A program made the position numbers and the translations under genes. Of a stretch of DNA of 64,000 nt, positions 42,701-53,144 are shown piece by piece. Source of the stretch: Oscheius sp. JU75. Its lineage: Eukaryota > Nematoda > Chromadorea > Rhabditida > Rhabditidae. Numbering within the stretch: position 1 is the first letter of the stretch; the number at the start of each line of letters is the position of its first letter. The stretch is from assembly GCA_037178855.1 (NCBI GenBank), contig JASJZC010000001.1, forward strand, positions 2,914,001 through 2,978,000, read 5' to 3'. Below the pieces are notes generated by a model that was not told the DNA's origin, searched no databases, and saw nothing but the letters and a program-made list of their open reading frames with translations.

Positions 42701-45700
42701 GGCATTTAGGCAAAGAGTGACATAGTCAGAAACGGAAAAGTGATAAGTGTTGGACGATATGGACAGACCGACGAAGAAAATAAGAGGGTGACTAAGATTG
42801 GTAACAAACCTTTTGCAGATTGGCTCTCAACAGATCCACTCCGATGATGGTCGTCGAACTCGGCGCGGCAACCAGCTTGGCATTGGCCTCCAGAACTGGC
42901 GAGCTGGGTGCAGAGTTCTCGATGCTGAACCACTCGGGACCGAGCTGGTGAAGACCGTCCCAGAGCAAGAAAGAGAAACCGCCGCTTTGAGAAGCATCTA
43001 GACCCATTCTCATTGGAATCCAGAATGGAACTCACTGGCTGATCGGACGAAGACAATCAAATTGTCGTCGAGGTCCTTCTGGGAAAAGTTGTAGACCGGG
43101 GAAGAGAGCTGGTCAACATGAGCTACGTGACCGATAGACGGTCGAGAAATGAGAAAGAGTACAGAATCAGGCGGACTGTCAGGGTCTTCTGTGTCCAGAT
43201 GAGAGTTCGTGATAGCTGTTCGCTCTCCATTGATTTGAAGAACCTCATTCCGGACAAGTTGTGGGCCTAGAACAGGTTTCTGAGAGACAGGAACACCCTT
43301 ACTCTGTGAGTTCTTTCTGGTCAACTGAACCTCGACTGTTTTCTCTTCAGTACATGTCTTTTCAGAAATACAGGCTACCAGAGTGAACTGATCTGAGACA
43401 GACGACTGTCCTTTGTCCGAAACGTAGACGATTCGTCTCTCCCGTAGGTCCACACCGCTGAAGGTAGTCAGGGAGGAGATGTTGGCCGTATTCCAAGAAT
43501 CCTTTACTATCCATCCGTAGTTTGGAGGGCTGATTACCTAAAGTTGTCGTTTGATTCTACTGTCAACTGATCACTGTCCGTACAAACTTCCATCACCATT
43601 GCTCTGCATCTACTCATCAACTACTTTTCTCTAATTGCTTCACCTACAAGCTACAATTCGCATACAGACAATTTAAATGCCTCTAATGACTCTGATTCCT
43701 GAAACCGAAACCACTGCTACGAAGACAGTCAGCAGTCGCCCTTCCCGACAGACGGTCATCCCGATGTTTTGTCTCCTCCTCTTGGCTCTGCTCTTCCCAG
43801 TAGTTGTGCTGCTGTGCCACAGAAAGAAGACGAAGTCAATCGACTAGATCAAGTCGCAGCCCACCATTACTGCTGCTGCTACTGCAACAGCCACGGCTAC
43901 AGTCTCCGGAGGACAGTAGCAGCCTGTGATGCCTCTAAAAAGAGATGCCGACGACAAGGAGACGGTGGGACTCGCCGAGCTCAAGGAGAAGGCCGACAGA
44001 CGTACCGGCAAATCGACCGAAGCTTCGCCGAAATTCTTGAAGTCGGGCGACGCCGGAACCGTGGAGCTTACCCCAATCAATCCTCTCTGCGTCGAGAGCT
44101 TCACCGTCTACGTTCCCCTCGGACGTTTCGCTGTTCGTGACATGCTGCAGGTAACTTTTCTTCTGACCTCTTGAATAACACGAAAACATGTAGACGTCGC
44201 CGTAGGAGTCATCAAGGCTGTGACCAAGGACGATGGCTCTGGAGGCAAGGTCACGAAGTCTGCTGCTAAGAAAAAAATTTTTTACCATTTGTTGTTTCTC
44301 ATTGCCTAAATGAAATTCGAATAGTTTGACTTGTCTTCTTTGTAGAAATGACCCGAGTTGGGATAGGGGCTGTGGGAGGAGGTTGTGGGTAATCATTTGA
44401 CTTGGAGAGCTGGTCTTCTTGGTTATCCCGAACTTATTGACATTGGTTTTCCTGTCCGTCCATTTACTTACATGCCAAGTGCCTCGTCTAGCAACTGCTT
44501 CGAATTGGAGAAGCTATCCTGAGTTTTTGGAAATACACGTTTTCTATTGGATACGATTCTCTCCACACATCTTCTCTATTGTTTCCATTCGACCTTCCTG
44601 CCTCCCACAAAAGCCATTCGATACGAAGCTGGAGCAGCGACCCGGCTACGCCCACATCGAGAGTAGCTTCTTTCTTCTTGAGAGGTCTATCTCTATCCAG
44701 TAATACCCTATTTTGGTTGCAATTTTTCCATCCTCGGCTTTTGCAGCTGTCCCATAAAAATCCATTCGCAAAAAGACTAACACCTCGAATCCTCTGATGT
44801 TCCATCCCTTTCTCCCAAATGCCTGTCATCATTTCTGACAATCAAACGGTCTATTCAACCCATTTTTGTATATAAATGCAGTTTCGTCTTTCCCAAATGA
44901 TCTACCCCACCTTCAAAAAGTAGTCATCTCTGTCGGAGGACGACACATTGACAGCTGAGGAAGGCACGACCGCTGATCTCCCAGTAACCACATTCAGACT
45001 GTCTGTAGTCAATGAGACCTAAACCAAGATGTTTAGTAAAAACAAAAAAGTGACTACATGATGGTCGTAGATATCCAAGTAGAGAGAATTGGGCCCTTTG
45101 GTGGCGTGAGGACTGGAAATGTTGAAGTCGAAGACATCTCTTCCGGCTCCTTGAGCCGAATGGACGTACTGTAGGCGCCCCAGATCGACGTCTTTTTGCG
45201 TGAAACGACTGACTGACAGCTGGGCTTGAGAGTTTTCTAAAAAATTTCTAATTTGAAGGAATCCAAGAGAACAAGACCTTTGTCTAGAACAAGAGATCCC
45301 TCCTGAGGCTGACGGAGCACGTAGTAAAAGAGCTGATCGGCCGATGAGACTCCGTCGCCTTGTTCCAAATGAAGACTGTCTATCACCACTGCTCCGGAGA
45401 CAGGCAGACTCAGAGATTGACTCTTTCTCAGTTCGAGAGTTGACCCCAGAGAACGACGAGTTATTTCGAACTGAAAATTCTATCAGTGTCTCTGGCCATC
45501 ATCAATCCTCGCGCCTGTTCCGCAATCAATCAAGAGCTTGTAAAGCGATGTTGCAAAGTTTGTCTCTCGTATAAGAGTGAGTCAACCCACGTCAATGTTG
45601 AGAGTACGATCTCCAGCCGTCACTGTCAGCTGCTCCTTCTCGACTCCGCTGACCCGATAAGAAAGACGATTCTCTTCGATGTCCTAAACAGGACTGTCTC

Positions 45701-48700
45701 TTTCTCTCTCTAATCCTGTCTCTCCTACCTGTTGACTGAACTGTCTCGTCGGCTTCCAGACATTGTTCTCCTTGACCTGGAATCCGTTCCTTGAGCTACT
45801 GTAAATGATGTCCTTCTGCTTGATATCCAAATTGGTCGTGACCGACAGATTCAATGGTGAGACATCTAAAGAATCTTATGTGGATGGTCCAACTTTCAAC
45901 GGACTGATAAGTGGAGTATCGCCTGGTAGACAACAGAATGCAAGAGAAGCTGCTTTTGTTCTGACGAAGGGATCGGAAGAAACCAGGTGAAGGAAGCCTT
46001 GGACAGAGTGCTTCCCATCACTCACCATATACCTTAGACATTCTTGGTACAGTAGGCGTATGAGACTTACGGAATGGTGACATTGTCTCGGTGACCGAGA
46101 TGCCGAATCATGACCTTCTCGTCACGGAGATCAGTTGAGGTGAAAAGGGTCATAGGGCGGTGGGGAGAGACAGTCGAGAGGACGGACACGTCCTGGAACA
46201 TCTGAAGACAATGGTATAAGAAATTTTCCTTATGATTGTCTGTCAATCTTTCTAAGATTCCTCTGTGTACTATTGGAACACTATTTGTTCCAGCTCTCAC
46301 ATTCTCAGTTCCTTGTTGTCTCATCAATGTCACGCTGTCGCGCGTCTGCGGTTCTATCAATGTTCGTAGCCCAGAACATCTTATTCAAAAGTTTTCGGTA
46401 ATAACGTCAGTGTTGGATAGTCCAAAAAGAACGCGATGAGGAAAGGATCACAAAGCTATGATTTGGAAGTGATCGGTACACAGAAGAACAACTAAATCAG
46501 GTAGTCATCAACATCAAGTGAATAGATTGAAAAGGAGTATTGGGATATTCAGTGATTGTTAGGGACAAGTTCTGCCCCTAACAGACAGATTTTCATGGAT
46601 TGATGTCTGAGACCTTGGTGAAAATCATCAATCTGTCAACCAGTTATGTCTCTTACTCTCTCCTCTCGTTCTATCCTCTTTTCCCACCTTAAGAACCTGT
46701 TGAAAGTCAAAATTCAAGGGTGCTGCATCAATGTCCCCATCCACCCAGTTCAGTAGAGAAGGATGCAGTATCCTCTCCCCTCTGACCACAATCTCCAAAA
46801 CATTCGATCCTGCCAGTTTTGGTGCATTGTCATTGACCAGGATGACAGAGAATGATAACCACAGCGGAATACGACGGTCATTTCTGTAGGCGGATTCAGC
46901 TGTCACATAGGCCCGATCCGTGCGGGTCTCGGTGCCCGAATGGGAATAGGAGAGTCTAGAAAAGTGTCCAGTTGTTGTAGTCCTTGAAATCTACTTACTT
47001 TCCTTCCATTATGTGCTTCGTCGTAAAGTTCTGACCTCTTGCAATGACGACTTTCCCGCCACCATTGACCTTCAGCATCAGATTTCCATGTGCCGGCGGG
47101 ATTGTGACCGTGAAGACAAAGTTCTTGTCGTCCGGGGTGGATAAGTTCAGGAAGTCAGAGGTTATCTGACCTATTTTTACTTGGCACTAAGTGGAAGCTT
47201 ACCATGGTGGTTTGACCTTCTTCCACGATGACCGTCCGATTAACCAGCTGTATTGAGGACTCTGACGGGACGAAAACAATCTGAACCTCGTGGATTACTG
47301 TAGTTGCTAACTCATTTTTGGATTCATACAGTGCTCTGCTGACTTTGCTGGTGCTCTGCAAAATTGCAGAGCAGATCAACGTTTACAACTTTTCGGAATA
47401 TCAACAACTTGGAAAGTGACATCTTCGGCTCGAAATCGATGCTCACCTCGAAGCGCTGAGACTCGGATGAGACAGCTGGCGAGATAACACGGAAGACGAA
47501 GAAATCGTTCACGATGGAGAACTGCATGAAATGGAGCTTGTATTGGATGAGTCCGTTGTCTATATCTTGCTGGGTGAAATTAGAAGAGACGCCAATTCTG
47601 CGATTCTTCGTTCCGATTTTGCGGGACAAGATTCCAAATTTGGGTGGCTCTTCTACATGATAGATCAGACTCTCCGGAGGGTAGCTCTTGGGAAAGGTCC
47701 AGGCGAAGAGATTGTTCCTTCCAAGGCAACCGGTCTCGGTCCCGTTGATCATGAAGACCTCACGAGTGAAGACCTAAAATGAGAAGGTGGAAAAGTATCC
47801 ACTGTCCGGTAGCAAAGCTCGTATGGTTCCATCAAGCTAACATTGCCCTATCCCCTCTGCAGAATATGTCTCTAGCTTATCCGAACAACTGTATAAATGT
47901 TCTCCCGTCAACATGCCCAATTGGAATCCTGTGACCCTGCAAATCTAGTGGAACAGTTAGACTAGCGAGTTATTGAGCAGAAAAAGTGCTATGTTTCAAT
48001 ACCTAGCTCGAAAAAAGCTCCTTTTTTTGCCGGTCGGTCTGCTCTTATCCTATCCAAAACTCTCTTACGCTACACTGTGTGTGTAGAGCTACTAAAAATG
48101 CAGAAACGTCCCCGTAATGAAACAACATTTTAGAGGGGGAGGGGAGGGGAAAAGGAAGAGGGGTGTCGACATCAACATCTAGATGGACCTTATCAGTGCT
48201 AATAAAACTCCCAGCATGGCCAATCTTTTCTTCCTTGTCACTTCAGACATTGTGGGACCCACCTTCACATTCATCGGTATGAAGAAGACACGAAAGCTGT
48301 GGACCATCGATACAAACTCTCCGGACTCGACTTGGAAACTGAAGATGTCTTGGCTCGGATGATGACTGCCGGTATGACGGAATCGAACCAGCTCCTGGTC
48401 AATCTGAGCCTGTGAGAACCGAGCACAGATGGCAAAGTGTCCATGTTCCGGGGAGCATTCGATCACTCCGTGTTCGGGCAAACCGACAATATTGTAGAAC
48501 AGAGGTAGATCTGGGACAGAGGCTGTAAAAGACAGATTGCTGAAGAAGGATTGGTCTAGCAGTATGGTAAGCTCACTTCGAACTAATAGTCGTAGCGGTA
48601 TGATGAAGCATTCGAACACCAGTGTTTTGAAGCAGTCGGACTTCTATGGGTGTACTGACAGTGTGCAGGGTCAGGACCTGAAGCATAATGTGTTGTCTGT

Positions 48701-51637
48701 CGGTGAGAAGTACAACTGCCTGTTACTACATATATTCTGTCTCAAAACCGAAATCAGTTCCAGTAGACGATCAAGACTGACAGAGAGTCAATGCCAAGTA
48801 CATCAAAGTGGCAATGAACAGTAGACTCACTTGTGATCTGGTATCTCCATCTCTGGCCACCAATCGAAGAAGACCCTTCTCGAAGACGCCCTCATCGTGA
48901 ACGACAACCTGTCGATTAATCAGCTGTCTTTGGGTGAACTCGTTGGCCGAGTGATTATTTACTCGGATGTGTATTCCTCGTCCCTCGACCACCTGGACTC
49001 GAACCTTGTCCGGCCCGTCGTCCGGATCCGACAGGAGAACCATCTCAGTAGTCAGGACTCGACTGCAAAAGAGTGGTTATCACTCTACTTCTAGACTAAC
49101 CTCCCCCTCGAACTGATCGTGATCACCTGTCCCTGCTTAGCTTCGACCATCTCGGGCACATCATTGACCGGGTTCACCTTGATCTTCATTGTATAGGTCG
49201 TTGTTTCCAAGTAGGGGAAATCCACATTCCTTGTGCCCATTTCCAGCTGAAAAAGTGAAGCTTTGACCCCCGTCAAGGGTATCCTCTTTCACTCGCTCTC
49301 GGGTCAGCTGTGTGCGGTCATCTGGACAACAACCGCTATCGATAGGCTCTTTCCGACTTCGATTCCTTCCAGTACTCACCTGAAAATCAAAAGAGTCCTG
49401 ACTCGTTTCGGAGCTGTCGTGACGATAGACGACCAGTCGAGCCAATAGCTGTGCGTAATTGAACCTTGTGCATGGATGACCGTCCAGAAGGAGCTGACCG
49501 TGCTGGGGTCTTTCGCTCACCTAAAGGAGCTATTAGATAGATTATGCGGCAGTGTTTCACTGTAAAAACGATGTCTTTGTTGGAAATATTGAGACGAGAG
49601 TGTTCTGGGAGGACGTAAACGTTTTTCCATTGCAGCGGAATAGAGCCTCCTTCGTTTACCTGAAGATATTTTTATTGAACCAGGAAGCCGCGCTTCAATC
49701 TCATTTTCCAGGCCCAAAAAGACGTTTTAAAACTTTTTGAGGTTCTATAAAGACGTAGCTTTTTGCATGCTCTACAACTTTACAGAGCATCACTACATCA
49801 GGAAATGTTTCTTTTGACCCTAAACAGAGCAAAACAAGAATGTACCTCCAGTGCTTCGGCCACATAAATCGGCTGAATGGTTCCAATCGACGGTGCTGAT
49901 GTCGTCACTTTCGTCTGCCTCGTTCCATCCTCTCTGGAAAAAACCACCTTTTCGACACCCGCCTAACGAGCTCGTTAATTGTGCTATGTTGTTGAATCTG
50001 TCATCTTTGCCGACTCACCCCACTACTCTCTCTGTTGTAATCTATTGCACCGAGTGAGAGGCCGTCCGTGGCTTCATAATGAGACACAGGTGTTGAAAAG
50101 GTCCCAGTTTTAAGTGGCCTTTCAGCCATTTGGTAAAGAGACTACGAGCCGTATACATTTACTGCGCCAGCCCCTTGTAAAAAGTCTCTCGTCTCGGAAT
50201 TAGTGAGGACGGCTGTGCTGAATAAGAAAGCCTCATTGTCAAGCTGATAAATAGCTAACATATTCATGAGACGAACGCTTGGAGTGCCATGAAAAAGACC
50301 CGAGTGGACAGATGGAGGGAGGGAACGAGGACTCACCCGCAGATTTTGTTCACGATGAGCTTGGAAGAATGGAAGAGGTTCGAGAGACAGCCGGGAATTG
50401 AAGACTCATTCAGTTCGATTCCTGAACAGTTTGTCTACAGTTGGATGACTCTTTCCCTTTCCTACTATGGCTATTTCCAGTTTTCAACGACTGTCCATGT
50501 CTATTTGTCTGTCCCTATCCAAGTTTTTCTTTGATACTGTCGGTACTCTATGTCCTATTGTTCTGTTTTGATTTTTGTCCATCCCTGTTATGGTTGTGTC
50601 CCTTTTGTCCATCTCTATTATGACTAGTATTGCCACTATCCCAGTTCCAGTCTGTCAGTCTGTCAAGAATACTGTCTCGACCGTCAGTGGTCTCAATCAC
50701 TGATGTATCAACTGTGAATAGTCTCATCTCTGTCACTATCTCTTCGTCTGACCCTGTCTGTCTCTGTCCAGAAAACTAAATAGCACTAGTGACCCTCGAC
50801 TACCAAACAGCAACCCCCTCCTCTCCTTCAGTCTTTTAATGTTTATGCAAGCTAAGCTTCTTGTTTGGAGTTTGTGCGTACTACACTCCTTCTCCCCATG
50901 TTCCTTACCCGATATATTGGAACAGATTGACGGTGAATGTAGAAGAGCATTGCTGTCCGCCGTGGAGAAGTGCAGGGACACCTCGGAAAGACATCCTATT
51001 GTGAGTCCAATTGACTCGAAGAGCTGAAATAGGAAGACAAATTATTCTATATTGTTTCGGGGGATGACTTTTGAGTGAAATCCGAATTCCCAGGGGCTGC
51101 CAGTAGTTTAGGGAGATTCTTCCTGCGACTCTTTGGAGGGAAAAGAGTCCTCCTCATTGAGGTTTAATGGTCCGAAAAGACACAGCAATGAGAGGCTATT
51201 CCTGGGAAAATGAACACTTCTCCTAGTAGGGTAACTGCTGTGAAGAGAACTTTTTGCGTGCGCACGGAAATGTCGCCTAGTAGGAAAAATTAGGCCAGCG
51301 AAACTTGTCATGTTTCAGCTTGTTTTCTGAATTCTTCGAGATGCTTTTGGCTCAATATTACCTTCTCGACGTGTAACATACTATATAAATGCATTATTTT
51401 TGATTCATTTTCATATTCTCACCTGAACTTGAGCAATAGGCACCCGATCCGCTAATAAAGTGTTGCCGCTGACGCCGATAGTAATATTTCGACTTGGGGA
51501 GACCAAAGTGAGGATATTTCCCTGAAAATAAACCAAAAATGGAAGGAGAACCTCTGATAAACCTTCTCCTGGCTGAGCCTGAGATCGAGTTTGATGGCCG
51601 TCAGAATGAGCGGCAAGAAGATTGGGTGGAATGTCAT
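39714..51637 (-). CDS. CSPG4/NG2-like transmembrane proteoglycan
   Basis: Cell-surface protein with a chain of CSPG repeats, a single TM and a short tail. The proposed start at 51637 gives a hydrophobic leader ([19 protein letters not shown]). Over twenty exons repeat the CSPG layout. Examples are [65 protein letters not shown], and [26 protein letters not shown]. Exons on both sides of a 1.4-kb intron (about 43540-44930) join in phase as [17 protein letters not shown], showing one gene. Near the end, [19 protein letters not shown] is the TM, followed by KKKKEE. The last splice (39.8 kb) gives a tail ending RGATHFWV. The FWV end parallels the PDZ-binding C-terminus of vertebrate NG2 (YWV). 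No laminin-G domain was recognised near the N-terminus. The exon chain at 44-51 kb is approximate. Confidence 0.82.
40690..40910. repeat. Probable repeat insertion in a CSPG-like intron
   Basis: Composition differs from neighbouring introns: a 'gtccgtccgtccgtgcgtc' start, paired 'gacaag' words, and a hairpin agcggc-gaa-gccgct near 40840. No coding signature is seen. No second copy is recognised in the window, so the call rests on composition only. Confidence 0.3.
43677..43847 (+). CDS. Putative single-pass membrane microprotein (56 aa), antisense in a CSPG-like intron
   Basis: Opens with [20 protein letters not shown] and a basic SRPSRQT. Then comes one strong hydrophobic segment ([19 protein letters not shown]) and a basic tail HRKKTKSID with a stop at 43847. 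This is the layout of a tail-anchored or type I membrane peptide. There is no homology I can name, and no expression evidence. It might instead be the last exon of a larger gene, or chance. Confidence 0.3.
   Translation: MPLMTLIPETETTATKTVSSRPSRQTVIPMFCLLLLALLFPVVVLLCHRKKTKSID
43936..44282 (+). pseudogene. EF-1alpha C-terminal fragment
   Basis: Translation elongation factor 1-alpha domain III sequence on the plus strand, inside an intron of the minus-strand CSPG-like gene. Words include [58 protein letters not shown] and, after a 43-nt intron, [20 protein letters not shown]. One base is missing at the splice junction (expected QTVAVG; the sequence gives CAG then ACGTCGCC), so the frame breaks. 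The GTP-binding domain is absent. An intron is retained, so this is a DNA-level copy of a gene 3' end, not a processed retrocopy. A partial pseudogene is the best call, unless the exact junction is misplaced. Confidence 0.75.
47352..47373. repeat. Short palindrome related to the CAAAGTTGTAG family
   Basis: A perfect palindrome-like tgctctgcaa-aa-ttgcagagca in or next to a CSPG-like exon or intron boundary. It shares the outer arm of the hairpin family. Confidence 0.45.
49766..49790. repeat. Solo or compact arm of the CAAAGTTGTAG family
   Basis: The sequence tgctctacaactttacagagca carries the family arm (ctacaacttt.cagagca) and its own short outer stem. It is intronic in the CSPG-like gene. 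Confidence 0.4.
50460..50770. repeat. Low-complexity TGTC/CTGTC-rich stretch
   Basis: Irregular recurrence of tgtc, ctgtcc and tctgtc words in an intron of the CSPG-like gene, with no fixed period. Similar texture occurs near 60780-60850. Confidence 0.5.
50839..51027 (+). CDS. Putative small secreted peptide, antisense in a CSPG-like intron
   Basis: 62 residues. A signal-peptide-like start ([19 protein letters not shown]) is followed by [20 protein letters not shown] and [14 protein letters not shown], with three cysteines. A donor-like ATT/GTGAGT lies before the stop, so it may be the first exon of a longer gene. No family recognised. It is supported only by composition and the clear leader. 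Confidence 0.4.
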   Translation: MFMQAKLLVWSLCVLHSFSPCSLPDILEQIDGECRRALLSAVEKCRDTSERHPIVSPIDSKS

Positions 51638-51639
51638 GA

Positions 51640-52571
51640 AGACGGCGACATTCAGGAGATCAGATAGGTCTTAATGACAGCCAATTAGAAAAGACATTAT
51701 TTGAACAAGCAGCATATAAATCAGAAGTGGCTAGTTGTCTGCGCCGGGGGCGTGACCATCGCAGCTGACTCCATTCCTTGCGGCTCCTGGCTCCCTTGCT
51801 CTTAATCGCCACATGTTCGAGCAGGTTCTGTCTTGAAATGGAGATGGGTCGCTAGAAAAAGTAGATCGATCAGTTCCTGGATTGTTGTTAGAATTTTGAC
51901 TGGTTGATAGTGGAAATGCAACATCAAGAGCGTCGAACTAGTCGTCAACATGTCAAAACCATCCAACTCTTCCATATACCCATCAAATATCCACGGATTT
52001 CACATTATTCCAGGGAAATCCAGTGAGATTCCCCTCTCCTTGAACAGTCGAGGAATTTTCCCCAACAACTCGCAATAAATGACGCCTTTTGGCGATCGTG
52101 ACGGGACCCACGCCCCACCGATTACCGTAATCCTTGCGAAGCGGTCGATTTGCTCTTTGCCTAAAATTTCTGCCGTTATTTTCTACTTTCTTGCCTCTTT
52201 TCTTCCCGCCACTTTTACTTTTTTGATTGTAAATTGAAGAAATAGGACCAATTTGTTGTTTGTCATCGCTGAATTGTTGGAAAACGGGTATTTCACGTTG
52301 TAAAACCGATTTTAGACTTCACAAAAGAGATTTCTTTAATTTTGAAGCATTTGTGCTTCTTTTCGACAGCGAAACATGTGTATAATCCATCATTAAGCGC
52401 TAGTTTACGTAATTTTTTGCGCTTTTGCAACAGGAAACCCTGTTCATTTCTTCTTCCAGCGGGTATATTCTTGAATAGCCTTATTCAACCTTTGCTCTAG
52501 TTGATCTACGATTTTCTGCTTCCTATAAATACTTTTCATCCTTTCAAATTGATCGTTCAGCCTGGGAAAAA
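51640..52571. other. Intergenic region between the CSPG-like gene and rps-17
   Basis: A divergent promoter region. No further exons or repeats are recognised. A TATA-like box near rps-17 is listed separately. Confidence 0.45.
52524..52531 (+). promoter_or_regulatory. rps-17: TATA-like box before rps-17
   Basis: TATAAATA lies about 30 nt before an acceptor-like 'gatcgttcag' (ends 52560), which itself is 11 nt before the start codon. It could be the core promoter if the leader is very short, or be coincidental if the acceptor is a trans-splice site. Confidence 0.35.
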
Positions 52572-53059
52572 ATGGTCACCAGCCGTGTCCGTACCAAGAC
52601 CGTCAAGAAGGCCTCCAAGGTCATTATCGAGAAGTACTACACTCGTATGACCAATGACTTCCACACCAACAAGAGGATCTGCGACGAGATCGCCGTCATC
52701 GGCAGCAAGAAGCTCCGCAACCGTATTGCCGGGTTAGTTCCTCAAATTGTTTGTAATATAAGCACTGAATTCAGATACATCACACATTTGATGAAGCGTA
52801 TTGAGCGTGGACCAGTCCGTGGAATTTCCATCAAGCTCCAGGAGGAAGAGCGCGAGAGGAGAGATAACTACATGCCCGAGATTTCTGTCGTTGATCCTAC
52901 CATGATCGGAACCCTGAAGGTCGACCAGAACGTGAAGGCTATGCTTGAAGGACTCGTGAGTTTTCCCGTTTATTCTTTGGAAATTTCTATTTGCAGGATG
53001 TTTCTCTCCCCAATGTCATCGTCGACGAGACTACCAAGGCCGCCAAGAGGAGCAACTAA
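52572..53059 (+). CDS. rps-17: 40S ribosomal protein eS17
   Basis: Small-subunit ribosomal protein. Exon 1 starts [20 protein letters not shown] and contains [20 protein letters not shown]. Exon 2 joins in phase ([26 protein letters not shown]) and includes [16 protein letters not shown] third short exon ends [20 protein letters not shown], with the stop at 53057-53059. Family members usually start MGRVRTK or MSRVRTK, so the two extra residues after Met are slightly unusual. The gene is convergent with an uncharacterised gene whose stop is 86 nt away. Confidence 0.96.
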
Positions 53060-53144
53060 GTCCATTGTTATTAACTATCGTTTCGTGTTGTTTACTGTTA
53101 AACTCAATGAAGCGTGGGTTGTTTATAATTAATATTTTTTTACT

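Noticed and set aside
44488-44841. 117-codon minus-strand frame in the large CSPG-like intron
   Set aside because: No similarity to CSPG repeats. The flanking exons join in phase without it.
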